In this document: piece after piece, positions 7,120-15,506 of the stretch
Layout of the letters: every line of letters starts with the position of its first letter
Numbering within the stretch: position 1 is the stretch's first letter
Assembly (NCBI RefSeq): GCF_028280385.1
Contig: NZ_JANQLX010000018.1
Span: 1 to 39,717, forward strand
Length of the DNA stretch: 39,717 nucleotides
Source: Allomuricauda sp.
Lineage (GTDB): Bacteria > Bacteroidota > Bacteroidia > Flavobacteriales > Flavobacteriaceae
Direction: 5' to 3'
Position numbers and translations under genes: made by a program
Notes under the pieces: model-generated
Database searches by the model: none
What the model saw: the letters and a program-made list of their open reading frames with translations, nothing else
What the model was told of the DNA's origin: nothing

Positions 7120-9342
7120 ATGATTCCAAAAACTTTTAAAGAGGTCATTGACCTTGGTGACGGTAGGGAAATTTCTATCGAAACCGGAAAACTGGCAAAA
7201 CAGGCCCATGGCTCTGTTGTTGTCCAATCAGGAAAATGTATGTTGCTATGTACCGTAGTCTCCAACTACAAACAAAGCGATGTGGATTTCCTTCCACTTA
7301 CTGTGGATTATCGTGAAAAATTTGCCGCTGCGGGACGATATCCCGGTGGTTTCTTCAAGCGTGAGGCCAGACCCAGCGACGGGGAAGTATTGACCATGCG
7401 TTTGGTGGACCGTGTACTGCGACCACTTTTTCCAAAAGATTATCACGCCGAAACCCAGGTGATGATCCAATTGATGTCACATGACGAAAACGTAATGCCA
7501 GATGCCATGGCCGGGCTAGCAGCTTCTGCTGCCATCCAACTTTCGGATTTTCCATTTGAATGTGCCATTTCCGAAGTTCGTGTAGGTAGGGTAAATGGCG
7601 AACTTATCATTAACCCGACCCGTGAACAACTAAAGGAATCCGACATTGATATGGTTATCGGTGCTTCTGCTGATTCCGTGATGATGGTTGAAGGGGAAAT
7701 GGATGAGATTTCCGAAGAAGAAATGGTGGAAGCCATCAAATTTGCCCATGAGGCCATCAAGGTACAATGTGAGGCACAATTAAGATTGGCTGAAGCCTTT
7801 GGAAAAAAAGAAACCCGTGAATATGAGCCTGAAGTAGAAGATGAAGATCTTCAAAAAAAGGTGCATGACCTTACGTATGATAAGGTATACGCCATAGCAA
7901 AAGCAGGTTCTGCCAAGCACGAGCGAAGCGAAGCTTTTCAGGCTATTAAAGAAGAGGTGGAAGCTACTTTTTCCGAAGAAGAATTGGAGGAAATTGGTGG
8001 CTTGGTGTCCAAATATTTCTACAAGGCAGAAAAAGAAGCCGTTCGTAACCTCACTTTGGATGAAGGATTGCGTTTGGATGGCCGTAAAACCGATGAGATT
8101 CGTCCCATCTGGTGCGAAATTGATTATTTGCCCTCCGTTCACGGTTCTTCCATCTTTACCAGAGGGGAAACACAAGCTTTGGCAACTGTGACATTGGGTA
8201 CCTCCAGAGAGGCCAACGTTATCGATATGCCATCCTACGAAGGTGAGGAAACTTTCTATTTACACTATAACTTCCCTCCTTTTTCCACCGGTGAGGCAAG
8301 ACCCATCAGAGGTACTTCCCGTAGGGAAGTTGGCCACGGGAATTTGGCCCAACGTGCTTTAAAGGGAATGGTTCCTGATGATTGCCCATATACAGTTCGT
8401 GTAGTTTCCGAGGTGTTGGAATCCAATGGTTCTTCCTCCATGGCAACGGTTTGTTCAGGTACTATGGCGCTAATGGATGCAGGAGTTCAATTGAAAAAGC
8501 CTGTTTCCGGAATCGCAATGGGACTGATCACCGACACGGAAACTGGAAAATATGCGGTTCTCTCCGACATTTTGGGAGATGAGGACCACTTGGGCGATAT
8601 GGACTTTAAGGTAACCGGTACTGCAGATGGTATTACCGCCTGCCAAATGGATATCAAAGTAAAAGGATTGTCCTATGAGATCTTGGTAAAAGCGTTAATG
8701 CAGGCCAAAGATGGTAGATTGCACATTCTTGAAAAACTAACAGATACCATTGCAGAACCTAAACCAGAAGTGAAATCATACGCTCCAAAAATCGTTACCA
8801 AGATTATTCCTGGAGAATATATTGGTGCGGTTATCGGTTCTGGTGGAAAGGTTATCCAAGAATTGCAGAAAGAAACCAACACCACTATTGTAATCAACGA
8901 AGATCCAGAAACCGAGGAAGGTATCGTGGAAATCTTGGGTACAGATCAAGCTGGTATTGATGCTGTTATTGCCAAGATCGATGCGGTGATGTTCAAGCCA
9001 GAAGTTGGCAGCGTTTACGAAGTAAAAGTGATCAAGATGCTGGATTTTGGCGCTGTGGTCGAATATATGGAAGCTCCTGGCAATGAAGTATTGCTGCATG
9101 TTTCCGAGTTGGCCTGGGAACGCACCGAAAATGTTTCCGATGTAGTGAACATGGGAGATGTTTTTGATGTCAAGTACTTTGGACTTGACCCAAGAACGCG
9201 TAAGGAAAAAGTTTCCAGAAAAGCCTTATTGCCCAAACCTGAAGGGTTTAAGGAACGTCCTCCGAGAAATGACAGGGGTGGCGACCGAAGAGGCGGAGAT
9301 CGTAGAAACAACAACAGGGATAGAAAGCCCAGAAGGGACTAA
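7120..9342 (+). CDS. pnp: Polyribonucleotide nucleotidyltransferase (PNPase)
   Basis: A 740-residue 3'-to-5' phosphorolytic exoribonuclease and RNA-tailing enzyme of mRNA turnover. It carries two RNase PH domains joined by a helical domain, then a KH domain with loop VIGSGGK and an S1 domain (GSVYEVKVIKMLDFGAVVEY). The second PH domain holds the FSTGEARPIRGTSRREVGHG segment and the catalytic-site acidic stretch around ILGDEDHLGDMDFKV. I chose the ATG at 7120 because MIPKTFKEVIDLGDGR matches the family N terminus; an in-frame ATG at 7060 would add 20 atypical residues. The last 30 residues form a basic tail rich in Arg, Gly and Asn that may add nonspecific RNA binding. Confidence 0.97.
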   Translation: MIPKTFKEVIDLGDGREISIETGKLAKQAHGSVVVQSGKCMLLCTVVSNYKQSDVDFLPLTVDYREKFAAAGRYPGGFFKREARPSDGEVLTMRLVDRVLRPLFPKDYHAETQVMIQLMSHDENVMPDAMAGLAASAAIQLSDFPFECAISEVRVGRVNGELIINPTREQLKESDIDMVIGASADSVMMVEGEMDEISEEEMVEAIKFAHEAIKVQCEAQLRLAEAFGKKETREYEPEVEDEDLQKKVHDLTYDKVYAIAKAGSAKHERSEAFQAIKEEVEATFSEEELEEIGGLVSKYFYKAEKEAVRNLTLDEGLRLDGRKTDEIRPIWCEIDYLPSVHGSSIFTRGETQALATVTLGTSREANVIDMPSYEGEETFYLHYNFPPFSTGEARPIRGTSRREVGHGNLAQRALKGMVPDDCPYTVRVVSEVLESNGSSSMATVCSGTMALMDAGVQLKKPVSGIAMGLITDTETGKYAVLSDILGDEDHLGDMDFKVTGTADGITACQMDIKVKGLSYEILVKALMQAKDGRLHILEKLTDTIAEPKPEVKSYAPKIVTKIIPGEYIGAVIGSGGKVIQELQKETNTTIVINEDPETEEGIVEILGTDQAGIDAVIAKIDAVMFKPEVGSVYEVKVIKMLDFGAVVEYMEAPGNEVLLHVSELAWERTENVSDVVNMGDVFDVKYFGLDPRTRKEKVSRKALLPKPEGFKERPPRNDRGGDRRGGDRRNNNRDRKPRRD

Positions 9343-9365
9343 AAAAACACTGTCCGCAGATACAA

Positions 9366-9400
9366 AAGCCCCGCAGAATAACCTGTGGGGCTTCTTATTT
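9366..9400 (+). terminator. Rho-independent terminator after pnp
   Basis: An 11-bp stem AAGCCCCGCAG/CTGTGGGGCTT (one G-U pair, 6-nt loop; 9366-9393) is followed by a weak T-rich tail. It lies 24 nt after the pnp stop codon. Confidence 0.85.
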
Positions 9401-9507
9401 AAGAAAAAAAATCGAAATAAATCTTACCAAAATGTAACTTTTTGCGTTTTCCTACGTATAACTAAATGAGCTTCGGTTCGAAAATTAAAAAAAGAAGGGA
9501 TATTTAG

Positions 9508-10371
9508 ATGAGACAGTTAAAGATTACAAAACAGGTTACCAATAGGGAAACCGCATCGTTGGACAAGTACTTGCAGGAAATCGGTAAAGTGGATTTGATC
9601 ACCGCCGATGAAGAAGTGGAATTGGCACAGCGAATCAAAGCGGGAGACCAGATAGCCTTGGAAAAATTAACTAAAGCCAACCTCAGGTTCGTGGTTTCGG
9701 TAGCTAAACAGTACCAAAACCAGGGATTGACCCTTCCTGATTTGATCAATGAAGGAAACCTAGGTTTGATCAAAGCGGCACAACGTTTTGATGAAACCCG
9801 TGGATTTAAATTTATTTCTTATGCCGTATGGTGGATTCGTCAATCCATTCTTCAGGCATTGGCAGAGCAATCGCGTATTGTTCGTTTGCCACTGAACAAG
9901 ATTGGATCGATCAATAAGATTAATAAAACCTTTGCTTTTTTGGAGCAGGCCCATGAGCGTGTGCCATCAGCAGAAGAAATTGCCAAGGAATTGGACATGA
10001 CCGTGGAAGATGTTAAGCAGTCCTTGAAAAACTCGGGCCGCCATGTATCCATGGATGCGCCGCTTATCGATGGTGAAGATTCCAACCTGTACGATGTATT
10101 GCGTAGTGGGGAATCCCCAAACCCAGATAAGGAATTGTTGCACGAATCATTGCGCACTGAGATTGAGCGCGCTTTGGAAACTTTGACCCCAAGGGAAGCG
10201 GATGTTATCCGACTTTATTTTGGCTTGGCAGGTCAGCATTCCATGACCTTGGAAGAAATCGGTGAAACTTTTGACCTTACACGGGAAAGGGTTAGACAGA
10301 TTAAGGAAAAAGCGATCAGAAGGTTGAAACACACCTCCAGAAGTAAGATATTGAAGACATATTTGGGATAA
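9508..10371 (+). CDS. rpoD: Primary RNA polymerase sigma factor (RpoD/SigA, Bacteroidota type)
   Basis: A 287-residue sigma-70 group protein, the usual size of the Bacteroidota housekeeping sigma, which lacks the acidic region 1.1. Region 1.2 is at about 10-45. Region 2 is recognised by LTKANLRFVVSVAKQYQNQG, LPDLINEGNLGLIKAA and FKFISYAVWWIRQSI. Region 3 is at about 140-190. Region 4.2 is the helix-turn-helix MTLEEIGETFDLTRERVRQI near the C terminus. In this phylum the sigma directs polymerase to TTTG/TAnnTTTG promoters, and many such -7 elements occur in this window. It is monocistronic, with its own upstream gap of 165 nt and a downstream terminator. Confidence 0.97.
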   Translation: MRQLKITKQVTNRETASLDKYLQEIGKVDLITADEEVELAQRIKAGDQIALEKLTKANLRFVVSVAKQYQNQGLTLPDLINEGNLGLIKAAQRFDETRGFKFISYAVWWIRQSILQALAEQSRIVRLPLNKIGSINKINKTFAFLEQAHERVPSAEEIAKELDMTVEDVKQSLKNSGRHVSMDAPLIDGEDSNLYDVLRSGESPNPDKELLHESLRTEIERALETLTPREADVIRLYFGLAGQHSMTLEEIGETFDLTRERVRQIKEKAIRRLKHTSRSKILKTYLG

Positions 10372-10387
10372 TTATAGGATTATCCGC

Positions 10388-10446
10388 ACAAATTACAAGT
10401 TAAACAAACGCTAAATTTGTTTTTTGGCAGGAAAGTTGTAATTTGT
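10388..10446 (+). other. Long nested inverted repeat downstream of rpoD
   Basis: A perfect 11-bp outer stem ACAAATTACAA (10388-10398) pairs with TTGTAATTTGT (10436-10446). Inside it is a 7-bp stem AAACAAA (10402-10408) with TTTGTTT (10416-10422). The inner arm overlaps TAAATTTG (10412-10419), an exact -7 element. It could be rpoD 3'-UTR structure or the promoter region of a small RNA that ends at the terminator at 10494-10521. Confidence 0.6.
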
Positions 10447-10493
10447 AAACCTACAACAGTTTATCATGACTGTTCGTTTTTTGATTGATGAAT

Positions 10494-10521
10494 AAACTCC
10501 GGCTGATTACCGGAGTTTTTT
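10494..10521 (+). terminator. Rho-independent terminator between rpoD and rpe
   Basis: An 8-bp stem AACTCCGG/CCGGAGTT with a 7-nt loop (10495-10517) and a T-run to 10521. It lies 123 nt beyond the rpoD stop codon, far for a simple gene terminator. Confidence 0.9.
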
Positions 10522-10691
10522 CATTTAGGGCCTTTCCTAAAAGCCAAAATTCCCTATTCCCTTTCTTTGAATCCCTTTTACAGCCCCATTTATAGGTTTA
10601 ATTGTGATTTCAATGATACGGGATATGCAAGTGATTTTAACCATGACAAGCTGCTTTTGGTAGCTGCAGGATGAAAGCCAGATCATTTCGT
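10522..10691. other. Rest of the 346-nt rpoD-rpe gap, no gene seen
   Basis: No credible coding sequence or RNA gene. It has C/T-rich short near-repeats (attccctattccc) at about 10549-10562 and a duplicated AGCTGC motif near 10650-10668. Otherwise it is unremarkable. Confidence 0.5.
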
Positions 10692-10699
10692 TATTTTTG
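10692..10699 (+). promoter_or_regulatory. -7 promoter element of rpe-ypdA
   Basis: TATTTTTG is an exact TAnnTTTG match, 18 nt upstream of the rpe ATG, giving a very short leader. No TTTG is found at the normal -33 spacing. Confidence 0.55.
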
Positions 10700-10717
10700 T
10701 ATAAGCTTTAGAACGAA

Positions 10718-11377
10718 ATGAGTGAGAAAATAGTAGCTCCTTCCCTATTGGCAGCAGATTTCGCCAACCTACAGAGAGATATTGAAATGGTAAACCAAAG
10801 TGAAGCCGATTGGTTTCATTTGGATGTTATGGATGGTGTTTTTGTGCCGAATATTTCCTTCGGAATGCCGGTGGTAAAGGCCATTTCCAAACATGCTAAA
10901 AAGACGTTGGACGTACATCTAATGATTGTGGATCCCGATAGGTACATCAAGACCTTTGCAGACTTGGGTGCCCATAATTTAACCGTGCATTACGAAGCCT
11001 GCAACCATTTGCACAGAACACTTCAATCCATTAAGTCCGAGGGAATGAAAGCCGGTGTGGCCCTTAATCCACACACTTCGGTGCAGTTGTTAAACGACAC
11101 CATCCAGGATATAGATTTGGTCTGTTTGATGAGCGTCAACCCCGGTTTTGGAGGGCAATCCTTTATAGAGAACACCTATCAGAAAGTGGCCGAACTTAAA
11201 GACCTGATTGCCCAGAAAAATGCCCCAACCCTCATAGAGATTGATGGTGGTGTTAACGCGGACAACGCCAAAAAACTGACGGATGCCGGAGCGGATGTTT
11301 TGGTGGCAGGGAGTTTTGTCTTTAAAAGCAACGACCCTACCGCCACGATCAAAGGCCTAAAAGAACGAATCGCCTAA
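10718..11377 (+). CDS. rpe: Ribulose-phosphate 3-epimerase
   Basis: A 219-residue TIM-barrel enzyme of the pentose phosphate pathway that interconverts ribulose 5-phosphate and xylulose 5-phosphate. Family signatures appear in order: APSLLAADFANL at the N terminus, HLDVMDGVFVPNISFG with the metal-binding His and catalytic Asp, HLMIVDPDRYI, the flexible loop VNPGFGGQSF, and EIDGGVNADNA with the second catalytic Asp, then VAGSFVF for phosphate binding. The stop codon overlaps the ypdA start by one base (TAATG), so the two genes are translationally coupled. Confidence 0.98.
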   Translation: MSEKIVAPSLLAADFANLQRDIEMVNQSEADWFHLDVMDGVFVPNISFGMPVVKAISKHAKKTLDVHLMIVDPDRYIKTFADLGAHNLTVHYEACNHLHRTLQSIKSEGMKAGVALNPHTSVQLLNDTIQDIDLVCLMSVNPGFGGQSFIENTYQKVAELKDLIAQKNAPTLIEIDGGVNADNAKKLTDAGADVLVAGSFVFKSNDPTATIKGLKERIA

Positions 11378-12363
11378 TGCAACAGGATTTTGACATTATC
11401 ATCATAGGGGGCGGGCCTATTGGCATTGCTTGTGGTCTGGAGGCAAAAAAACAAGGTCTCAGCTACTTGATCATTGAAAAAGGTCCCATTGTCAACTCCC
11501 TTTTTAACTATCCCATCAACATGCAGTTTTTTTCCTCCTCGGAAAAACTGGAAATTGATGAAATTCCCTTTATTAGCAAAGAGGCCAAACCCAAACGCAA
11601 TGAGGCCCTGGAGTATTATCGACGGATTGTTACCTCCAACCAATTGAATATCCACCTTTTTGAAAAAGTAACGGAGGTAGAAAACAATGATGGTCAATTT
11701 AAAGTGGTAACGGATAAATCCATCTACAGAGGCAAGAATGTAATCACGGCCACTGGATTTTATGATCTACCCAATAAAATCAATGTACCAGGGGAAGACT
11801 TGCCCAAAGTATCCCATTACTATAAAGATCCCCATTTTTATGCCAGTCAGAAGTTGGCCATAGTAGGGGCCAGTAACTCGGCCATAGACGCCGCACTGGA
11901 ATGCTGGAGAAAAGGAGCCGAAGTCACCTTGATCATTCGAGGACCCGAAGTAGGGAAAAGGGTGAAATATTGGGTGCGCCCGGACATCATCAATAGGATT
12001 GAGGAAGGCAGTATCAAGGCATATTATAATGCCAATGTCAAGGAAATTAAAGTCACGGAGCTCGTTGTTGACACCCCTGAGGGTGAAATAATCATACAAA
12101 ACGACTTTGTTCTGGCCTTGACCGGATATATGCCCAACTTTGAATTTCTTCAAAACTTGGGCATTGAACTTTCCAATGACGAAAAAAGACTCCCCACTTA
12201 TAATCCAGAAACCATGGAAACCAACGTGGAAGGTCTGTATCTGGCCGGGGTAATTTGTGGCGGTATGGAAACCCACAAATGGTTTATTGAAAATTCGCGA
12301 ATCCACGCGCCGATCATCATCAACGCCATTAAGGAGAAAATGGCATTGGTTGAAAATTCCTGA
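11377..12363 (+). CDS. ypdA: YpdA-family flavoprotein, probable bacillithiol disulfide reductase
   Basis: A 328-residue FAD/NAD(P)-binding protein related to thioredoxin reductase but without its CxxC active site. The FAD-binding motif IIGGGPIGIACG is at about residues 9-20, and the NADPH-binding motif IVGASNSAIDAALE at about 166-179. The C-terminal FAD segment is ETNVEGLYLAGVICGG. YpdA of Staphylococcus reduces oxidised bacillithiol (BSSB) with NADPH; the same thiol is reported in part of the Bacteroidota. It is co-transcribed with rpe, which feeds the NADPH-producing pentose phosphate pathway, a plausible but unproven functional link. Confidence 0.88.
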   Translation: MQQDFDIIIIGGGPIGIACGLEAKKQGLSYLIIEKGPIVNSLFNYPINMQFFSSSEKLEIDEIPFISKEAKPKRNEALEYYRRIVTSNQLNIHLFEKVTEVENNDGQFKVVTDKSIYRGKNVITATGFYDLPNKINVPGEDLPKVSHYYKDPHFYASQKLAIVGASNSAIDAALECWRKGAEVTLIIRGPEVGKRVKYWVRPDIINRIEEGSIKAYYNANVKEIKVTELVVDTPEGEIIIQNDFVLALTGYMPNFEFLQNLGIELSNDEKRLPTYNPETMETNVEGLYLAGVICGGMETHKWFIENSRIHAPIIINAIKEKMALVENS

Positions 12364-12395
12364 AGTTCCCCAAGATTTGAAGTCCCATTGGATGC

Positions 12396-12430
12396 AAGCT
12401 AAAATTCCTTAAATTTAAGAGGGTTAGCTT
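12396..12430 (+). promoter_or_regulatory. Nested inverted repeat upstream of the unknown 248-aa gene
   Basis: The outer arms AAGCTAA (12396-12402) and TTAGCTT (12424-12430) enclose a perfect 12-bp palindrome, CTTAAATTTAAG (12408-12419). The structure ends 11 nt before the ATG at 12442. There is no T-run, so it is more likely an operator or leader hairpin than a terminator. Confidence 0.4.
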
Positions 12431-12441
12431 AAAAAATATCT

Positions 12442-13188
12442 ATGGAAATGCTTCAGCAATTGCATCTTGCAGCACAATACCTAGCTGCTGCCGGGATTAG
12501 TTTTTTGGACAAAAAAGCAGATGACAGTCACACCAATCTAGGGTTTTCCACAACACAAAAACGTTTGGAAACATGGCCGTTGGATGCCAATGGACAAATG
12601 TTGGCCTTGAACTATGAGAATTTTGCCCTGGAATGGACATCCCAGAACCTTGTACTTTCGTTGGCAGGCAAGACCCATGCTGAAGTGGTTCAATGGTTGG
12701 TTCAAAGCGCCCAAGAATTGGGACTGAAAGGCCAATATACCTTTGACCTACATTACAAACTCCCTTATGGATTGGGTCCAGAGGAGACTTTTGGTAATCC
12801 AGACGGGAAAAGAATCCAGGAGTTGATCACCTTAAGGAGCATGGCCCAGGAGGCGATCAGCGAATTCCTATGGGATGAGGGATTAAGCTCGGAAATTCGT
12901 ATTTGGCCCCATCATTTTGACACTGGGGCATTTACTGCCTTAAACGACGGCTCCGGTAAATCAATCGGTTTGGGCTTGGCCATACCAGATACCATTGTGG
13001 ACGATTTGTATTTCTACATCAGTGGGTATCGCGGACACAACAGCCTAAACACATGGGCATTTAAGGCCCTCACCCGCGGTAAATGGGTCAACGATGGATT
13101 CAAAGGTGCTGTATGGGCGGCTTCCGGTGCCACACTTAGCGAGGCGGTAGATTTCTTTAAAGAGGCCTTGGCCGCTTATAAGCGCTAA
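12442..13188 (+). CDS. Conserved-looking hypothetical protein
   Basis: A 248-residue soluble protein with no signal peptide or membrane segment. I do not recognise the family. Notable features are a WTSQNLVLSLAG beta segment, FDLHYKLPYG, and the motif IRIWPHHFDTGAF at about residue 152, whose two adjacent His and Asp could bind metal. These are followed by GLGLAIPD, YFYISGYRGH and the C-terminal WAASGATLSEAVDFFKEA. A WPHHFD-type motif occurs in some uncharacterised DUF proteins, but I would not assign one. ATG at 12448 is an alternative start. The stop overlaps the convergent downstream gene by 4 nt. Confidence 0.78.
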   Translation: MEMLQQLHLAAQYLAAAGISFLDKKADDSHTNLGFSTTQKRLETWPLDANGQMLALNYENFALEWTSQNLVLSLAGKTHAEVVQWLVQSAQELGLKGQYTFDLHYKLPYGLGPEETFGNPDGKRIQELITLRSMAQEAISEFLWDEGLSSEIRIWPHHFDTGAFTALNDGSGKSIGLGLAIPDTIVDDLYFYISGYRGHNSLNTWAFKALTRGKWVNDGFKGAVWAASGATLSEAVDFFKEALAAYKR

Positions 13189-13739
13189 AGTGAAATCATA
13201 TATTGTAGGGAAATGCTTCCGATAAAGCCTTGGGCCACTTCTTCCCCACTGGTAACCACATTCAGTTCCCGTCCAAAACCCAAAGTAAGTCCTATTTGGG
13301 ATTTAGATGTCTTGAACGGAAGAAAATACCCTCCTTCCAGCCAGGGTTGGAGCACCAAAATATAGGTACTACCGGAAAAAGGGGCGTCCGCCGGTCCTAA
13401 ATCGGTCCAATCAATGTTCATGCTCCAAACATCCATGTTTAGCCCGGCCACAAATTTGCCCGTTCCCGAAGGGAAATGCTTCCGAAATCCAACCGAGCCG
13501 CCGAAACCATCGCCTTCCTCCGAAATGTTTACATCACTAAAATCCTTACGGTCCGTAAAATTGGCGCCCAATCGAAATAGCAAGGAGGTATTTTCGTGAA
13601 GAGGATGTTCAAAATTCAACGTCGGAATAAATCCTGCGGGATAAGCCTGCAAGGACACTCCAATGGCAGCTTCTTGGGCTACCGAATGGGACGCGCCCAA
13701 AACCAACAATGAACACCACAAAAACAGCTGTTTACCCAT
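13185..13739 (-). CDS. Hypothetical exported protein, possible small beta-barrel
   Basis: A 184-residue protein with a classical signal peptide (about residues 1-21, cleaved near HSVAQ-EA). The mature part alternates short hydrophobic and polar beta segments, with FEHPLHENTSLLFRLGANF, RKHFPSGTGKFVAGLNMDVW and ILVLQPWLEGGYFLPF, and ends in ISLQYMISL. This pattern suits a small outer-membrane barrel, although the terminal residue is Leu rather than the classic Phe. It is the last gene of a five-gene minus-strand operon and starts 1 nt after the ATP-grasp gene ends. Its stop overlaps that of the convergent 248-aa gene. No function is proposed. Confidence 0.72.
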   Translation of the reverse strand: MGKQLFLWCSLLVLGASHSVAQEAAIGVSLQAYPAGFIPTLNFEHPLHENTSLLFRLGANFTDRKDFSDVNISEEGDGFGGSVGFRKHFPSGTGKFVAGLNMDVWSMNIDWTDLGPADAPFSGSTYILVLQPWLEGGYFLPFKTSKSQIGLTLGFGRELNVVTSGEEVAQGFIGSISLQYMISL

Positions 13740-13740
13740 T

Positions 13741-14784
13741 TTAGATTGTTCTTAATTGCGCTTCCAAGGCACCATTCGCCTTGAGCATTTGTCTTCCATC
13801 TTTAAAACTAAGATAGGAATGACCCATTTTATGGTTCATGATACTTACCCTGTTCATATAGTTCCAATGTCGGGTAATCTCCCTCCATGCAAATAAAAGG
13901 GAATGTTGGGGGTCGTATATGTGCGTGGCCTCACCCCCAGCTCCGTTAATTTCGATGACCCTAAAATTTTTTCCTTTGGAAAGCTCTTCAAAACTGTTGT
14001 ACAGCACATCCAGACGACCATAGTGGAACCCCTTCATGCGCGTGCAAATTGCATTTATGGTAGCTGTAAGGTCACTGTTCAGCTTATGGGTTATATCCAC
14101 AAATTTAGCTCCCCGGGTATGACTTCCATAGGGTACCAGCACAAATTCCCTTCCAGCCTCCAGAACATTATCCAATGTATCCCCAAATTTCTTTTGAAGG
14201 GCAGTAAGTTGTAAATGGCTCCTCGGGTTGCTTTTGATAAGTTCGGTGATGGTACTTTTTCCATCGCCAACGACCGATAGAAACTGCTTGGAAACGATAC
14301 CAGTTATTTTTCCTGAGGATTCGCCAGGAATACGAACATAAAATATGCCGACTTCCTTGGTATACGGAATCAGTTCCTGAACCAAAAAATCTTCAGGGGT
14401 TTTGCCGAGATAGTTTTGAAAATCATCCTTGTTGTGGATCTTCTCCACGCCAAAGGCCTTCATTCCAATATCGGGTTTTGCAATAAATGGAAAGGAAATT
14501 CCCGAATCCAAAATCTTTTCCAAGGTGACTGCGGCATTGGCTTCTTTGGATACAAAAATTGTCTGCGGAATATGCTCCCGAGGGATTAGATTGTAAATGT
14601 CCATCTTGGATTCCATGGCCATGCCACCATTTTTCATGGATGGATTGGCCGCATTGAAAAAGAAAAAAGAACGCGCTTTTAGGGAGAAAAAAAGCCATAC
14701 TGGAAACAAGGGATAGTATATGGCCCATAAAGGCCAATATTCCCAATGGGTCAGTTTATGCCATTTCAGCTTCCAGGAACTCAT
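13741..14784 (-). CDS. ATP-grasp domain protein (D-Ala-D-Ala ligase-like, substrate unknown)
   Basis: A 347-residue protein. The N terminus is aromatic and hydrophobic (WEYWPLWAIYYPLFPVWLF, about 14-32), followed by an Arg-Ser-FFFFNAANP motif. The ATP-grasp fold spans about 75-300: FPFIAKPDIGMKAFGV as the lysine-containing ATP-binding segment, FLVQELI as the hinge, GDGKSTI, and RLDVLYN and VIEINGAGGEA carrying the metal-binding Asp, Glu and Asn. ATP-grasp enzymes join a carboxylate to an amine or thiol through an acyl-phosphate. Its partners are a LysE-type exporter and an NRDE protein, so synthesis of a small peptide or amide is conceivable. It overlaps the NRDE gene by 4 nt. Confidence 0.85.
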   Translation of the reverse strand: MSSWKLKWHKLTHWEYWPLWAIYYPLFPVWLFFSLKARSFFFFNAANPSMKNGGMAMESKMDIYNLIPREHIPQTIFVSKEANAAVTLEKILDSGISFPFIAKPDIGMKAFGVEKIHNKDDFQNYLGKTPEDFLVQELIPYTKEVGIFYVRIPGESSGKITGIVSKQFLSVVGDGKSTITELIKSNPRSHLQLTALQKKFGDTLDNVLEAGREFVLVPYGSHTRGAKFVDITHKLNSDLTATINAICTRMKGFHYGRLDVLYNSFEELSKGKNFRVIEINGAGGEATHIYDPQHSLLFAWREITRHWNYMNRVSIMNHKMGHSYLSFKDGRQMLKANGALEAQLRTI

Positions 14785-15506
14785 TTTGCAGGGGTTAATT
14801 CTCTGGGTGAAAATGGTAGGTGGTATTCTTCCTTGTTCATCAAATCATAATGATGCAGGGCAATGTCCTGTTCCATTAGCGCTACCTGGGTGACACTAAA
14901 GGTTTTAAGTCCTGTTTTACGGTCGATTATGAAGCCGTTTTGATAATCTTCATGGTTGTTCGAATGAAAATCCATTATCTGGCTCCCTGTAACCGTTTTG
15001 TGGGCTTTGACAAAAGCATCAAAAAGGGTTTCGCGATGTTGTATGGCATCCTTATCGTACAAAGTAACGGAAGACCATATATAATCTTGATCGGACTCCA
15101 GTTCCTTACTATAATGTTGCGCGCCATCCCAACGGAATTCCATCAATTTTTTCTGATGGAAAAGTACCAACGTAAACGGCTCAATGCCTGTAAATTCCAT
15201 TTGATATAGGCTATTCACAGGGTTTTCGGAGGCCATAATATCCAAAAGGATGAGTCCCCTACTCTTCGCATAGGGTAATTTTCGCCGGTGGTTTTTGAAA
15301 GCTCCATTGAGCAGCACCCCAACAGCACCGAACTCGTTAAGGGCAAACCAGGTACCTCCTGCCTTAGGGTCTTTAGGGAACAGAATTTTTACGCCATTGA
15401 TCAATTCTTCCGCAGGTTGTAGGGCAATAGGTCGGGATATATGCTCATCCCTATTGGACGTAATAAAACTTCCATTTTTCCTTGCAATGTAACTTACTGT
15501 GCACAT
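14781..15506 (-). CDS. NRDE (TANGO2-like) family protein
   Basis: A 241-residue protein with the diagnostic N terminus MCTVSYIA and the NRDE motif in FITSNRDEHISRP. PKDPKAGGTWFALNEFGAVGVLLN follows, also typical of the family. The N-terminal Cys2 after Met removal fits the Ntn-hydrolase-like character proposed for NRDE proteins. The eukaryotic member TANGO2 is linked to haem trafficking and lipid metabolism; bacterial functions are not established. The start overlaps the upstream DinB-like gene by 13 nt and the end overlaps the ATP-grasp gene by 4 nt, so translational coupling is likely. Confidence 0.93.
   Translation of the reverse strand: MCTVSYIARKNGSFITSNRDEHISRPIALQPAEELINGVKILFPKDPKAGGTWFALNEFGAVGVLLNGAFKNHRRKLPYAKSRGLILLDIMASENPVNSLYQMEFTGIEPFTLVLFHQKKLMEFRWDGAQHYSKELESDQDYIWSSVTLYDKDAIQHRETLFDAFVKAHKTVTGSQIMDFHSNNHEDYQNGFIIDRKTGLKTFSVTQVALMEQDIALHHYDLMNKEEYHLPFSPRELTPAK

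Noticed and set aside
13185..13188. Overlap of two convergent stop codons (CTAA) as a regulatory device
   Set aside because: Four-base overlaps of convergent stops arise often by chance in compact genomes; nothing else supports a function.
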